From the NCBI GenBank assembly GCA_023301395.1, contig JALZUY010000070.1, forward strand, positions 1 to 8,480: a DNA stretch of 8,480 bases, in the 5' to 3' direction. Both the position numbers and the translations under genes were made by a program. Under the pieces are notes generated by a model. That model was not told where the DNA came from, searched no databases, and saw nothing but the letters and a program-made list of their open reading frames with translations. The stretch is from Nonlabens sp. (GTDB taxonomy: Bacteria; Bacteroidota; Bacteroidia; Flavobacteriales; Flavobacteriaceae). This document shows, in pieces, positions 1-6,912 of this stretch (position 1 is the stretch's first letter; every line of letters starts with the position of its first letter).

Positions 1-733
1 GAAACAGGAAATCGATCTTGATAGAATTTATAATAAACACCAAAGGTAAATTCAGCTCCAAAATAAGAATGCCGTGGTTATGTCTCAACTTCTAAAGTTG
101 AATTATCACCGATAAATTTTAGTTCTCACCAGTTCTTAATTCAACTGGCATTCCTTTTTCATCATAACCTATAAATATAAAATCACCTAAATAATCATAA
201 ATATTATTAGGAAAAAACTTCCAAGACTAATGCCAGAAACCGGAAAATATTCCTGGATCGGGCAATTGCCTGCCTATGGTATAATTATAAAAAGGAACTT
301 TAGAAAGTATTGGACTCAAATAACTATTCTTACTCCAGTGATGCAAGTTCCCTTGCAAAATAAACATCATCACTCCTATTATGAAAATCGGACCTACTAG
401 TTTTCTTTTCTCTATTGACTTGGATATATCTTGAACGATCAGACTCTGTAATCTAAACGGCATCACTCTCCAATTCTAAAAACGCTCAGGTAGCAACAAT
501 ACACTTACCGCAAATCCAATCAAGAAAAAAGAGATTAATAGTAATACGGAAACAACCACTTCCAGATAAAACCCAGCATATGTAAAGATTTGGGCAAGTC
601 CTGGATAGTTTCCTAATTCTTGTAAAAATAGGTCGTGCGTGAATCAAATCATTTGAGACTACTTCTAGCACTTTTCAATCACGCCACAATACCATTTTTA
701 AAAATCCAACTGAAAAAATAAATCAATAATCTC
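1..733 (-). pseudogene. Decayed, truncated HTTM-family membrane protein gene
   Basis: Read on the minus strand in several frames, this stretch matches residues of about 165 to 437 of the intact HTTM protein encoded at 5266-3782. Examples are 'GNLHHWSKNSYLSP', 'YNYTIGRQLPDPGIF', 'LGDF.(Y/F).GYD', 'ELRTGE' and 'SYFGAEFTFGVYYKFYQDRF'. The reading is broken by four stops: TGA at 675-677, TAG at 476-478 replacing a Trp codon, TAG at 227-229 replacing a Gln codon, and TAA at 78-80. There are also three frameshifts, near 688-692, 625-634 and 119-127. An in-frame loss of about 29 codons sits near 518-530, where intact residues 235-263 are absent. The first ~165 codons, including the start and the first membrane helices, are missing: similarity fades at about 733. 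The 3' end lies beyond the left window edge. It cannot encode a functional membrane protein; it is a dead duplicate of the intact neighbour. Confidence 0.93.
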
Positions 734-919
734 ATCTTGTCGAACTAGAGAAATATTAACTAAGGAGTAATAGAAAAGCCTATAGCTTAAATAAGCTACC
801 TTATAGACTAAACGCTATTAAAACAGTTAAAAAGACTAATTTATTAAATTGATTAATTTATTTTTATTCTTTTTGTGTTTAATGTTTATCTTTATCGTCG
901 TAAATAAGGACATTTTAAC
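734..919. other. Intergenic spacer upstream of the S74 gene pair
   Basis: This AT-rich spacer of 186 nt separates the dead HTTM copy from the first S74 gene. It holds one perfect 6-bp inverted repeat, TAGCTT-aaat-AAGCTA (783-798). The repeat is not followed by a T-run, so it is a weak hairpin rather than a clear terminator. An AAGGA at 906-910, nine bases before the ATG at 920, resembles a Shine-Dalgarno site. The promoter for the plus-strand pair should lie here, but no pair of TTG and TANNTTTG boxes at the proper spacing is visible; the nearest -7-like string is TATCTTTA at 887-894, without a suitably spaced TTG. Confidence 0.5.
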
Positions 920-2107
920 ATGAAAACTATTTTTCTTATTATTACTCTATTATCCTTGAGATTACTATGTGCTCAAGTAGGTATAAATATTGATGCACCT
1001 GCTGATGGATCTATGTTGGATTTAAACTCTGAGAACAAGGGTATTCTCATCCCTAGAGTAAACATTAGTGATTTATCTACCATAAGTCCTATCTCTGGAG
1101 GAAATCAAATAAGTCTAATAGTTTACAATACTAATAGCACCACGAAAGAAGGTTTTCACTTTTGGAATGGAACGCGATGGGTACGTTTATTAGATTCCAC
1201 AAGAATTAGAGATGATATTTACTCAAATGATGGTACACTTAATGGAAACCGAGTAGTCACTCAAGGTAGTTTTGATCTTAATTTTGATAATGCTTCTCTA
1301 GTTATAGATGGGCTCAGAAACGAAGTAGGAATAGGTACGGATTCTCCAGAAAGCAATCTACATGTTAAAAGTAGTGATGATGTAGGAGATGCTGTATTAA
1401 TTATTGAAGCAAATATCAATGACGATGAAGCAACTGACAACTCTAGAATAGAATTTATACAGGATAACAATAGGATCAACGGATCATTAGGACTTAGTGA
1501 AATTGCTCAAAATGAATTTGGACAGGTTCTAAGTAATTCTTTTTACTTAAATTCTTTTGGTGTTGGTGCTGCAAATTCAAACATTCAATTTGTAACTGGC
1601 GGTAGTGCATCTGCATCAAATTCCAGCACAGTAAGAATAACCATTAACAGAAATAAGAGCAACGTAGGAATAGGTGTAACTAATCCTGAAAAACGGTTAA
1701 CGGTGAATGGTGAAACGGGCAATACATCAGGAGTCTGGATCATGAACTCTGATTCTCGTATTAAAAATATCGGTGAAGATTTCACAGACGGTTTAAATGT
1801 TCTGGAAAAGATACGACCAGTTCACTTCAATTATAGCGATAATGCGCCATTGTATGACGGAGGAAAACCTCATATAGGAATTATTGCACAAGAACTGGAG
1901 AAAATAGCACCTTACATGATTACAAAGTCAGAAGGCGCTGGTTATTCAGACTTAAGAACACTTAACCTACAAGCTTTCAACTATCTATTAATAAATGCGA
2001 TTAAAGAACAGCAAATAGAAGGTGAAAAGCAATTAGAAGAAATAAAAAAATTAAAAGCTCAAATTATGGAGATCGCAAATGAAATCCAAAATTCAAAAAG
2101 GAATTAA
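920..2107 (+). CDS. Secreted tail-fibre-domain protein with C-terminal peptidase S74 chaperone domain (copy 1)
   Basis: This 395-aa protein has an N-terminal signal peptide (about residues 1-18, cleavage likely after ...LLCA before QVGIN). The start of the mature protein is typical of flavobacterial surface proteins: 'LDLNSENKGILIPR' at 34-46. The middle (about 95-265) is a low-complexity, beta-rich stalk with two 'VGIG...P...L.V' motifs (near 136-149 and 249-262), as in tail-fibre-like trimers. The C-terminus (about 275-365) is a peptidase S74 intramolecular chaperone domain. Ser277 and Lys282 in S-D-S-R-I-K match the Ser/Lys dyad of self-cleaving S74 proteins; 'GIIAQELEKIAP' follows at 320-331. 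A helical, coiled-coil-like tail (362-392) ends it. By family knowledge the C-terminal domain drives trimerisation and is then cut off by itself; activity here is inferred from the retained dyad. An AAGGA nine bases before the ATG supports the start. The second copy begins 42 nt downstream. Confidence 0.9.
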   Translation: MKTIFLIITLLSLRLLCAQVGINIDAPADGSMLDLNSENKGILIPRVNISDLSTISPISGGNQISLIVYNTNSTTKEGFHFWNGTRWVRLLDSTRIRDDIYSNDGTLNGNRVVTQGSFDLNFDNASLVIDGLRNEVGIGTDSPESNLHVKSSDDVGDAVLIIEANINDDEATDNSRIEFIQDNNRINGSLGLSEIAQNEFGQVLSNSFYLNSFGVGAANSNIQFVTGGSASASNSSTVRITINRNKSNVGIGVTNPEKRLTVNGETGNTSGVWIMNSDSRIKNIGEDFTDGLNVLEKIRPVHFNYSDNAPLYDGGKPHIGIIAQELEKIAPYMITKSEGAGYSDLRTLNLQAFNYLLINAIKEQQIEGEKQLEEIKKLKAQIMEIANEIQNSKRN

Positions 2108-2149
2108 AACCATCCAACTGTTAACTAAATAAATGGATAAAATAGTATT

Positions 2150-3331
2150 ATGTATAAAAACTTAAATATAACTGCGGTAATAATTTTCATGTTTTCAACA
2201 TGGAGCTATGCACAGATAGGAATAGGCACAGACATACCTGATGCTGGATCTATTCTAGACGTTACATCTTCAAATAAAGGTGTATTAATACCTAGAGTGG
2301 ATATAACAGACTTGTCTACTATTGCGCCTATTACTGGAGGTAGCACTGTAAGCTTACTGGTATATAATACTAATGTATTAACCGGACGAGGTTTCCATTA
2401 TTGGGATGGTGTTGAGTGGATATACTTAGTAGAAGCCGGTAATATAGGGAACATTTATTCAAACGATGATTCACTTGCCGGAGACCGCATGGTCACGCAA
2501 AATAATTTTAATCTTAACTTTGATGATAACACATTAACTATAGTTGGAAGTGACAACCGTATAGGAATAGGGACAAATAGTCCTGAAAGTAATCTACACA
2601 TTAAAACTATAGAAGATATAGGAGATGCTGTATTAACTATTGAATCAGATTCTAACGATGACAATGAGAACGACAATGTAAGAATTGAGTTAATGCAAGC
2701 TAATAAGAGAATTAGAACTACGATGGGACTTAATAATAATAGTAACAATGAATATATTGGAGCCTTAAAAAATACTTTTTTTATCAATAGCTTTGGCACA
2801 AGTCCAAGTGGTGATCATGGTCATATTCAATTTGCAACTGGAGGAACAGACACAACACCTCAAAACAGTGTTGCAAGGATGACTATTTTAAACAATGGTA
2901 ATGTAGGTATAAATACTAATGCACCTACGCAAAAACTAAGTGTTGTTGGAACCACAGGTAATACATCAGGAGTTTGGTTGATGAATTCTGATATACGTAT
3001 CAAGAATATAGGTGAGGATTTTACAGATGGATTAGGTATTGTAAATAGTATACATCCCGTTAATTACACCTATAAAGCTAATGCACCATTCTTTGATGGA
3101 GGAAAACCTCAAATAGGCATTATTGCACAAGAACTTGAAAAAATAGCACCCTATATGGTTTCAAAAACTAAAGGTGCTGGATATTCCGATTTGAGAACTT
3201 TAAATCCCCAAGCGTTTCCATATTTATTAATAAATGCAGTTCAACAACAACAAGTACAAATTGAAGAAAGACAAAAAGAAATTGAGGAATTAAAAGATCT
3301 AGTTAAAGAATTAATCAAAAAGAAAAATTAA
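2150..3331 (+). CDS. Secreted tail-fibre-domain protein with C-terminal peptidase S74 chaperone domain (copy 2)
   Basis: This 393-aa tandem paralogue of the gene just upstream shares its layout and most of its sequence. A signal peptide covers about residues 1-21 (cleavage near SYA-QIGIG). The 'LDVTSSNKGVLIPR' block is at 36-49, and VGIG-like stalk motifs are at 137-150 and 251-264. The S74 domain begins at about 278, with Ser280 and Lys285 in S-D-I-R-I-K and 'GIIAQELEKIAP' at 323-334. The tail (365-392) is charged and coiled-coil-like. The stalk core (about 181-250) differs most from copy 1, while the head and the S74 domain are strongly kept. The 42-nt gap to copy 1 shows no obvious promoter or terminator, so the two are probably cotranscribed. 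The gene ends 17 nt from the converging osmC-like gene, with no clear hairpin terminator between them. Its function is probably a cell-surface or secreted fibre; the ligand is unknown. Confidence 0.9.
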   Translation: MYKNLNITAVIIFMFSTWSYAQIGIGTDIPDAGSILDVTSSNKGVLIPRVDITDLSTIAPITGGSTVSLLVYNTNVLTGRGFHYWDGVEWIYLVEAGNIGNIYSNDDSLAGDRMVTQNNFNLNFDDNTLTIVGSDNRIGIGTNSPESNLHIKTIEDIGDAVLTIESDSNDDNENDNVRIELMQANKRIRTTMGLNNNSNNEYIGALKNTFFINSFGTSPSGDHGHIQFATGGTDTTPQNSVARMTILNNGNVGINTNAPTQKLSVVGTTGNTSGVWLMNSDIRIKNIGEDFTDGLGIVNSIHPVNYTYKANAPFFDGGKPQIGIIAQELEKIAPYMVSKTKGAGYSDLRTLNPQAFPYLLINAVQQQQVQIEERQKEIEELKDLVKELIKKKN

Positions 3332-3348
3332 ATAACGTTAGAATTTAT

Positions 3349-3765
3349 TTAAAAAGTAGGACTCACTTTTACCTCATAAGTAATCTCAATACATTTATCA
3401 AAACTCTTAGAAACAGAGCAGTATTTCTCAAAGCTGAGGTTTGCTGCTTTTTTTGCTTTATCAAGACTTATATCACCTTCTAAAACTACATTAACATGCA
3501 TGGATTTAAAAGGCTTAGATTCATCTAATTCATATCGCTCACCAGTTACTTCAACCTTGTAACTTGTGATTTCTTGTCGTTGCTTTTTAAGAATGTGAAT
3601 GATATCAATCGCACTACAAGATCCTACACCCATAAGAAGTAATTCCATAGGACTAACTCCTTGCACAGTTTCCATGCCGCTATGATCTATCATTACCGTA
3701 TTACCTGAAACACCTGATGCCTCAAGTAAGTATTCACTGTTTTTTCTTTCTAATATTACTTTCAT
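3349..3765 (-). CDS. OsmC family protein (YhfA-like group)
   Basis: This 138-aa cytoplasmic protein has the length and motifs of small OsmC/Ohr-fold proteins. 'SPMELLLMGVGSCSAIDI' (38-55) holds the expected peroxidatic cysteine Cys50 at the start of the central helix. 'FEKYCSVSKSF' (112-122) holds the second conserved cysteine, Cys116. A third cysteine, Cys125, is extra. Family members reduce organic hydroperoxides through this cysteine pair; the YhfA-like branch, which this resembles in its 'KKQRQ' and 'GERYE' segments, is less well characterised, so the substrate is open. The ATG start lies 16 nt after the stop of the HTTM gene and the gap contains no promoter-like sequence. It is therefore probably the last gene of an HTTM-HTTM-OsmC transcript. 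No signal peptide or membrane segment is visible. Confidence 0.88.
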   Translation of the reverse strand: MKVILERKNSEYLLEASGVSGNTVMIDHSGMETVQGVSPMELLLMGVGSCSAIDIIHILKKQRQEITSYKVEVTGERYELDESKPFKSMHVNVVLEGDISLDKAKKAANLSFEKYCSVSKSFDKCIEITYEVKVSPTF

Positions 3766-3781
3766 AGATCATCTTTTAAAT

Positions 3782-5266
3782 TTAAGGCTTATCAATAGTT
3801 ACTAATTTAAAGAGTGTATCTCTTAAAATCAAGTTTTCGTTTTTATAACTATAAAAGCGTTGTAACTTCCATAGTTCTGCTTTTGAAATCGATTTACTAG
3901 AATTTCTATCTTTGTATTTATCCAGCTGCAATTCTAACCAGCCTTTTTGTGTTGCAACAGGAAATCGATCTTGATAAAACTTATAGTAAACACCAAAAGT
4001 GAATTCTGCACCAAAATAGGAAGTTGAAGGTAATGGGTCCATTTTATAGAGCCCATTGTAGTTTGTTATATTTAACTTTTCTCCTGTTCGCAATTCATAA
4101 GGCGTTCCATTATCATCATATCCTACGTATAAAAAATCACCTAAATCAGCATGAATATTGTTTGGGAAAAACTTCCAAGATTGATGCCAGAAACCTGTAA
4201 AAATACCAGGATCTGGTAACTGCCTGCCTATTGTATAATTATATAATGGAACCTTTGAAAGAACTGGGCTCAAATAGCTGTTTTTACTCCAGTGATGTAA
4301 ATTACCTTGTAATATAAAAAACATTGTTCCTATTATAAATATTGTTTTTGCTTTCTCCCATCTAGGAGGAATAGATAACGATTTCTCATTTAAACTAAGC
4401 TTTAGTTTGTTCTTTATACAACTCCAGTTCCAAAAACTCTCAGGCAACAGCAATAATCCAAAAGCTAAACCTACAAGAAAAAATGTCCCTACATGAAGTA
4501 ATACCGCCATGACACTATGCATTAAAAGAATGCCTATAGCAGCACATAATTTTGCTTTTTCACTAAAAAAAGAAATGAGTAAAAAAACAGAAACAAAAAC
4601 TTCTAAATAAAAACCTAAGTAGGTTGAAACCTCAGACATCATAGAATAATCACCTAACCATTGCAATAAAGATCTTGCGTGAATCAAATCTTTAGATACT
4701 ATTTCAAGTATTTTACCGTCGCGCCATAACTCACCGTTTTTAAAAATCCAACTGGAGAAATAAATTAAAAACAACTGAAATTGAAAACCAAATTGAGCCA
4801 ATTTACCGAAATTCATAAAACCAGCATCGCCATCTTTAAACAAAGTAAAACGATGACTCATAGGTAAAAACATACACCAGAACAGTGCTGTTTCTTCTAA
4901 ATACTCAACACCATGTGCCAAATAAGGGTTTGTAGTTATCAAACTACCAAACATCACAAAAAGTAAAGGTGTAATCCATTTAGTTTTATAACCTATCAAA
5001 AAAAGAAGGCTTAATATGAGCATAACAACCAGCAATAAATAATACCACCAGTCCATTTCTAGCCATCTAAACAATGGAAAACTGATTCCATAATAATCAC
5101 TAGCACTTGACTCTGGTAGCCAATCGTTATTGTTATAATAAACACCAACCGCGGGAAACCTATAGAAAACCAAATTATATATAAGAGCAAACCCTAGGGC
5201 AATTCTAAATAGTCCTATTGACCTTAAATCAAAACTTGTGATCCTATGTTCTAGAAAATTTTTCAT
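3782..5266 (-). CDS. HTTM domain membrane protein (vitamin K-dependent gamma-carboxylase-like), intact
   Basis: This 494-aa integral membrane protein has about eight to nine hydrophobic segments between residues 15 and 321 (e.g. 75-93, 100-113, 162-175, 217-235, 239-260, 306-320), then a soluble C-terminal part (322-494). The N-terminal 'FDLRSIGLFRIALGFALIY' (12-30) and 'IYFSSWIFKNGELWRDG' (168-184) resemble the HTTM/VKG_Carbox family. Lys176 in the latter sits about where animal gamma-glutamyl carboxylase has its catalytic base; this alignment is by eye. His250 and His258 lie in a helix pair typical of HTTM proteins. The family's known enzyme uses reduced vitamin K, CO2 and oxygen to carboxylate glutamate, but bacterial members have largely unknown roles, so the reaction here is not assigned. 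The start overlaps the preceding HTTM gene's stop as ATGA (5263-5266), indicating translational coupling; the osmC-like gene follows after 16 nt. Confidence 0.82.
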   Translation of the reverse strand: MKNFLEHRITSFDLRSIGLFRIALGFALIYNLVFYRFPAVGVYYNNNDWLPESSASDYYGISFPLFRWLEMDWWYYLLLVVMLILSLLFLIGYKTKWITPLLFVMFGSLITTNPYLAHGVEYLEETALFWCMFLPMSHRFTLFKDGDAGFMNFGKLAQFGFQFQLFLIYFSSWIFKNGELWRDGKILEIVSKDLIHARSLLQWLGDYSMMSEVSTYLGFYLEVFVSVFLLISFFSEKAKLCAAIGILLMHSVMAVLLHVGTFFLVGLAFGLLLLPESFWNWSCIKNKLKLSLNEKSLSIPPRWEKAKTIFIIGTMFFILQGNLHHWSKNSYLSPVLSKVPLYNYTIGRQLPDPGIFTGFWHQSWKFFPNNIHADLGDFLYVGYDDNGTPYELRTGEKLNITNYNGLYKMDPLPSTSYFGAEFTFGVYYKFYQDRFPVATQKGWLELQLDKYKDRNSSKSISKAELWKLQRFYSYKNENLILRDTLFKLVTIDKP

Positions 5267-6765
5267 TCTTTATTAAAGTCGGTTACATTTAGCTCATAAA
5301 AAGGGTACGAGATAAAATCATAAGTATAAGCAGTACCATTCCACTTAGGAATTTTTGATAAAAAGACTAAATGTAAATTCTCTAAAGCACTTTCTTTATC
5401 TTTATCCATTTTAAGACTGTAATCTACAAGTAATTTATGATATGTCTCATCTTTAAACCGGTCATAATTACTTTTTAAACTGACCATATATAAATAGTCT
5501 GTAAGTCTTAGATTATTATCAAATCCGTTTTTAAATTTAAGATTTGAAATATTATCGAGTCCATCATTTTTTTGTGCTATATCAATTCCGTTTAAGGAAA
5601 AAACTCCCGTTTTATCTTCTTCTACGATGACAAACAATCCTAAATCAGATACGGTAGTCATTTGAAAAAACAACCATGGTTGATCTTTAAAACCATAAAG
5701 AAAATAAGAAGGAATCCATGTTTTTTGAAACAATGTAGCACTAGCACTACCTGGAATAGAACACATTAACGGACTCACATAACTTTCTATATACCAGTAT
5801 CTCAAATTGCCTTTTACCATTATAGCTATAAAAAAGAACAATACGACCGTCTTAAAATAATCCGTAGACTTTTCTATTAATGGTTCAAATACTTGTACTG
5901 GTAAGTTCATCTTTGAAAACTTACAATGTTCCCAAAACTCTTGCGGTAAAAGAGCTGCACTAAACGCAAGACCTATAATCCAAAACGGCCCAACTTGTGC
6001 TATCAGTAATAATCCTAGATGAAATAGAGTAATCATTACAGCAGCAATGATTTTTAAATTGCGTTTAAAAGGCCATAAAATAAATACTGGAATCAAGAAT
6101 TCCCAAATTAGTGCTATGTAATTAAACAGCTTTAAAATCAAAGGGTAGTTCCTAAGTTTAAATCCCAAACCTGCTGCATAATACTCATCTTGCACTACTA
6201 ATTCTATAGCGTTACCATCTAGCCATATTTCGCCATTTTTAACTAAGAAACTAGTCAAGTAAATCAACGCAATTTGAAGATACAAACCATTTAAAGCAAG
6301 CGGATGTATAGAAATATTTTTGCTTTTCCTAAAACTCCAAATCACACTAGTAGGTAAAAAAATACTCCAAAAAAGAGATACTAATACCATGAAATGAAAA
6401 CCAGCAATTAAATAAAAGCTATTGACTAAAATGAGACTGTAGCAAATAAACAATAGAGGCTTAACATACTTATCAAATACACCAATGGTAAAACAAAAAG
6501 AAAGCAAAATTACAACACATATAAAAATAGTAAAACCTGTTTAACCAATTGCGCTCAATATATCAAAACTATTCCCATAGTAAGGCTTTAAAGCTGACTC
6601 TGGTCTTAAATAATTTGAAAAATAATACTTATCAAGAAATAGTAATTTATAGAAAATCAAATCATAAAGAACTGCAAAACCAGTAATGATTCTCCATAAA
6701 GCTAGTGATCTAAAATCAAAGGAGCTAGTTCTACTTTCAATATAATTGATGAATTTTATAAACAT
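5263..6765 (-). pseudogene. HTTM domain membrane protein gene interrupted by one in-frame TAA
   Basis: The minus strand carries a 501-codon frame that is complete apart from a TAA at codon 75 (6541-6543). Codons 1-74 give the HTTM N-terminus ('SFDFRSLALWRIITGFAVLY' at 15-34). After the stop the same frame continues with 'TGFTIFICVV', a membrane helix, to the end. Total length (499 sense codons) matches the intact paralogue of 494. The family motif 'VKNGEIWLDG' puts its Lys at codon 176, like Lys176 of the intact copy. The helix with 'FHLGLLLIAQVGPF' and the 'GNLRYWYIESYVSP' junction are also kept. No frameshift or second stop is visible. After the TAA there is no nearby ATG: the first usable start-like codon is a TTG at 6505-6507 and the first ATG is at codon 126. 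Restart therefore looks poor. The end overlaps the next HTTM start by ATGA. It is a recent pseudogene, a sequencing error, or a readthrough gene. Confidence 0.85.
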
Positions 6766-6823
6766 TAATTTATATCCTATGGGTTGAATCTAACTAATTA
6801 AAAACATTAAAAGCTATAAAACT

Positions 6824-6857
6824 CAAAGATATCAAATTTGATATGAGGATGATACAA
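6824..6857 (-). promoter_or_regulatory. Likely flavobacterial sigma-A promoter for the HTTM-OsmC operon
   Basis: On the minus strand TTG (6857-6855) is followed by 23 nt and then TATCTTTG (6831-6824), an exact match to the Bacteroidota -7 box TANNTTTG. The spacing is at the upper end of the described 17-23 nt range. It lies 58 nt before the ATG of the interrupted HTTM gene (6765) and within the 147-nt gap after the alpha/beta hydrolase. The position suits transcription of the HTTM-HTTM-OsmC genes. No transcription start data are available. Confidence 0.5.
6829..6844. repeat. Perfect 16-bp palindrome overlapping the promoter
   Basis: ATATCAAATTTGATAT reads the same on both strands without a spacer. 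It covers the end of the promoter spacer and the first three bases of the -7 box. A dimeric repressor bound here would block RNA polymerase, so an operator role is plausible. AT-rich palindromes can arise by chance, and without a T-run it is not a convincing terminator for the upstream hydrolase. Confidence 0.45.
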
Positions 6858-6912
6858 TGCTTATTTTCAAAAGTAAACTATTCACTCTATGTTTATTCTG
6901 TGATCGCTTATA

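Noticed and set aside
486..671. A small minus-strand gene of 61 codons, and another of 79 codons at 227-466
   Set aside because: Both start at GTG within, and are frame fragments of, the dead HTTM copy; the first is partly out of frame with the family sequence.
783..798. TAGCTT-aaat-AAGCTA hairpin as an intrinsic terminator
   Set aside because: The 6-bp AT-rich stem has no T-run on either strand and no intact gene ends next to it; it may be chance.
845..894. Promoter boxes for the S74 pair (TTG at 849-851, TATCTTTA at 887-894)
   Set aside because: Spacing is about 35 nt, far outside 17-23, and the -7 box lacks its final G.
2455..2799. Minus-strand 114-codon frame opposite the second S74 gene
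   Set aside because: Its Leu/Ser-rich composition is the mirror of the Asn/Asp-rich stalk; a shadow of the real gene.
920..3331. Prophage or tailocin tail-fibre genes
   Set aside because: Both proteins have signal peptides and the flavobacterial surface-protein head, and no capsid, tail, lysis or integrase gene is nearby.
3332..3348. Shared terminator between the converging S74 and OsmC genes
   Set aside because: The 17-nt gap has no inverted repeat that I can see; termination must use sequence inside the genes or another mechanism.
5263..6507. A free-standing 414-aa HTTM gene starting at TTG 6507
   Set aside because: The frame is open and homologous upstream to the TAA at 6541-6543 and beyond; the TTG is inside a membrane helix and is not a credible start.
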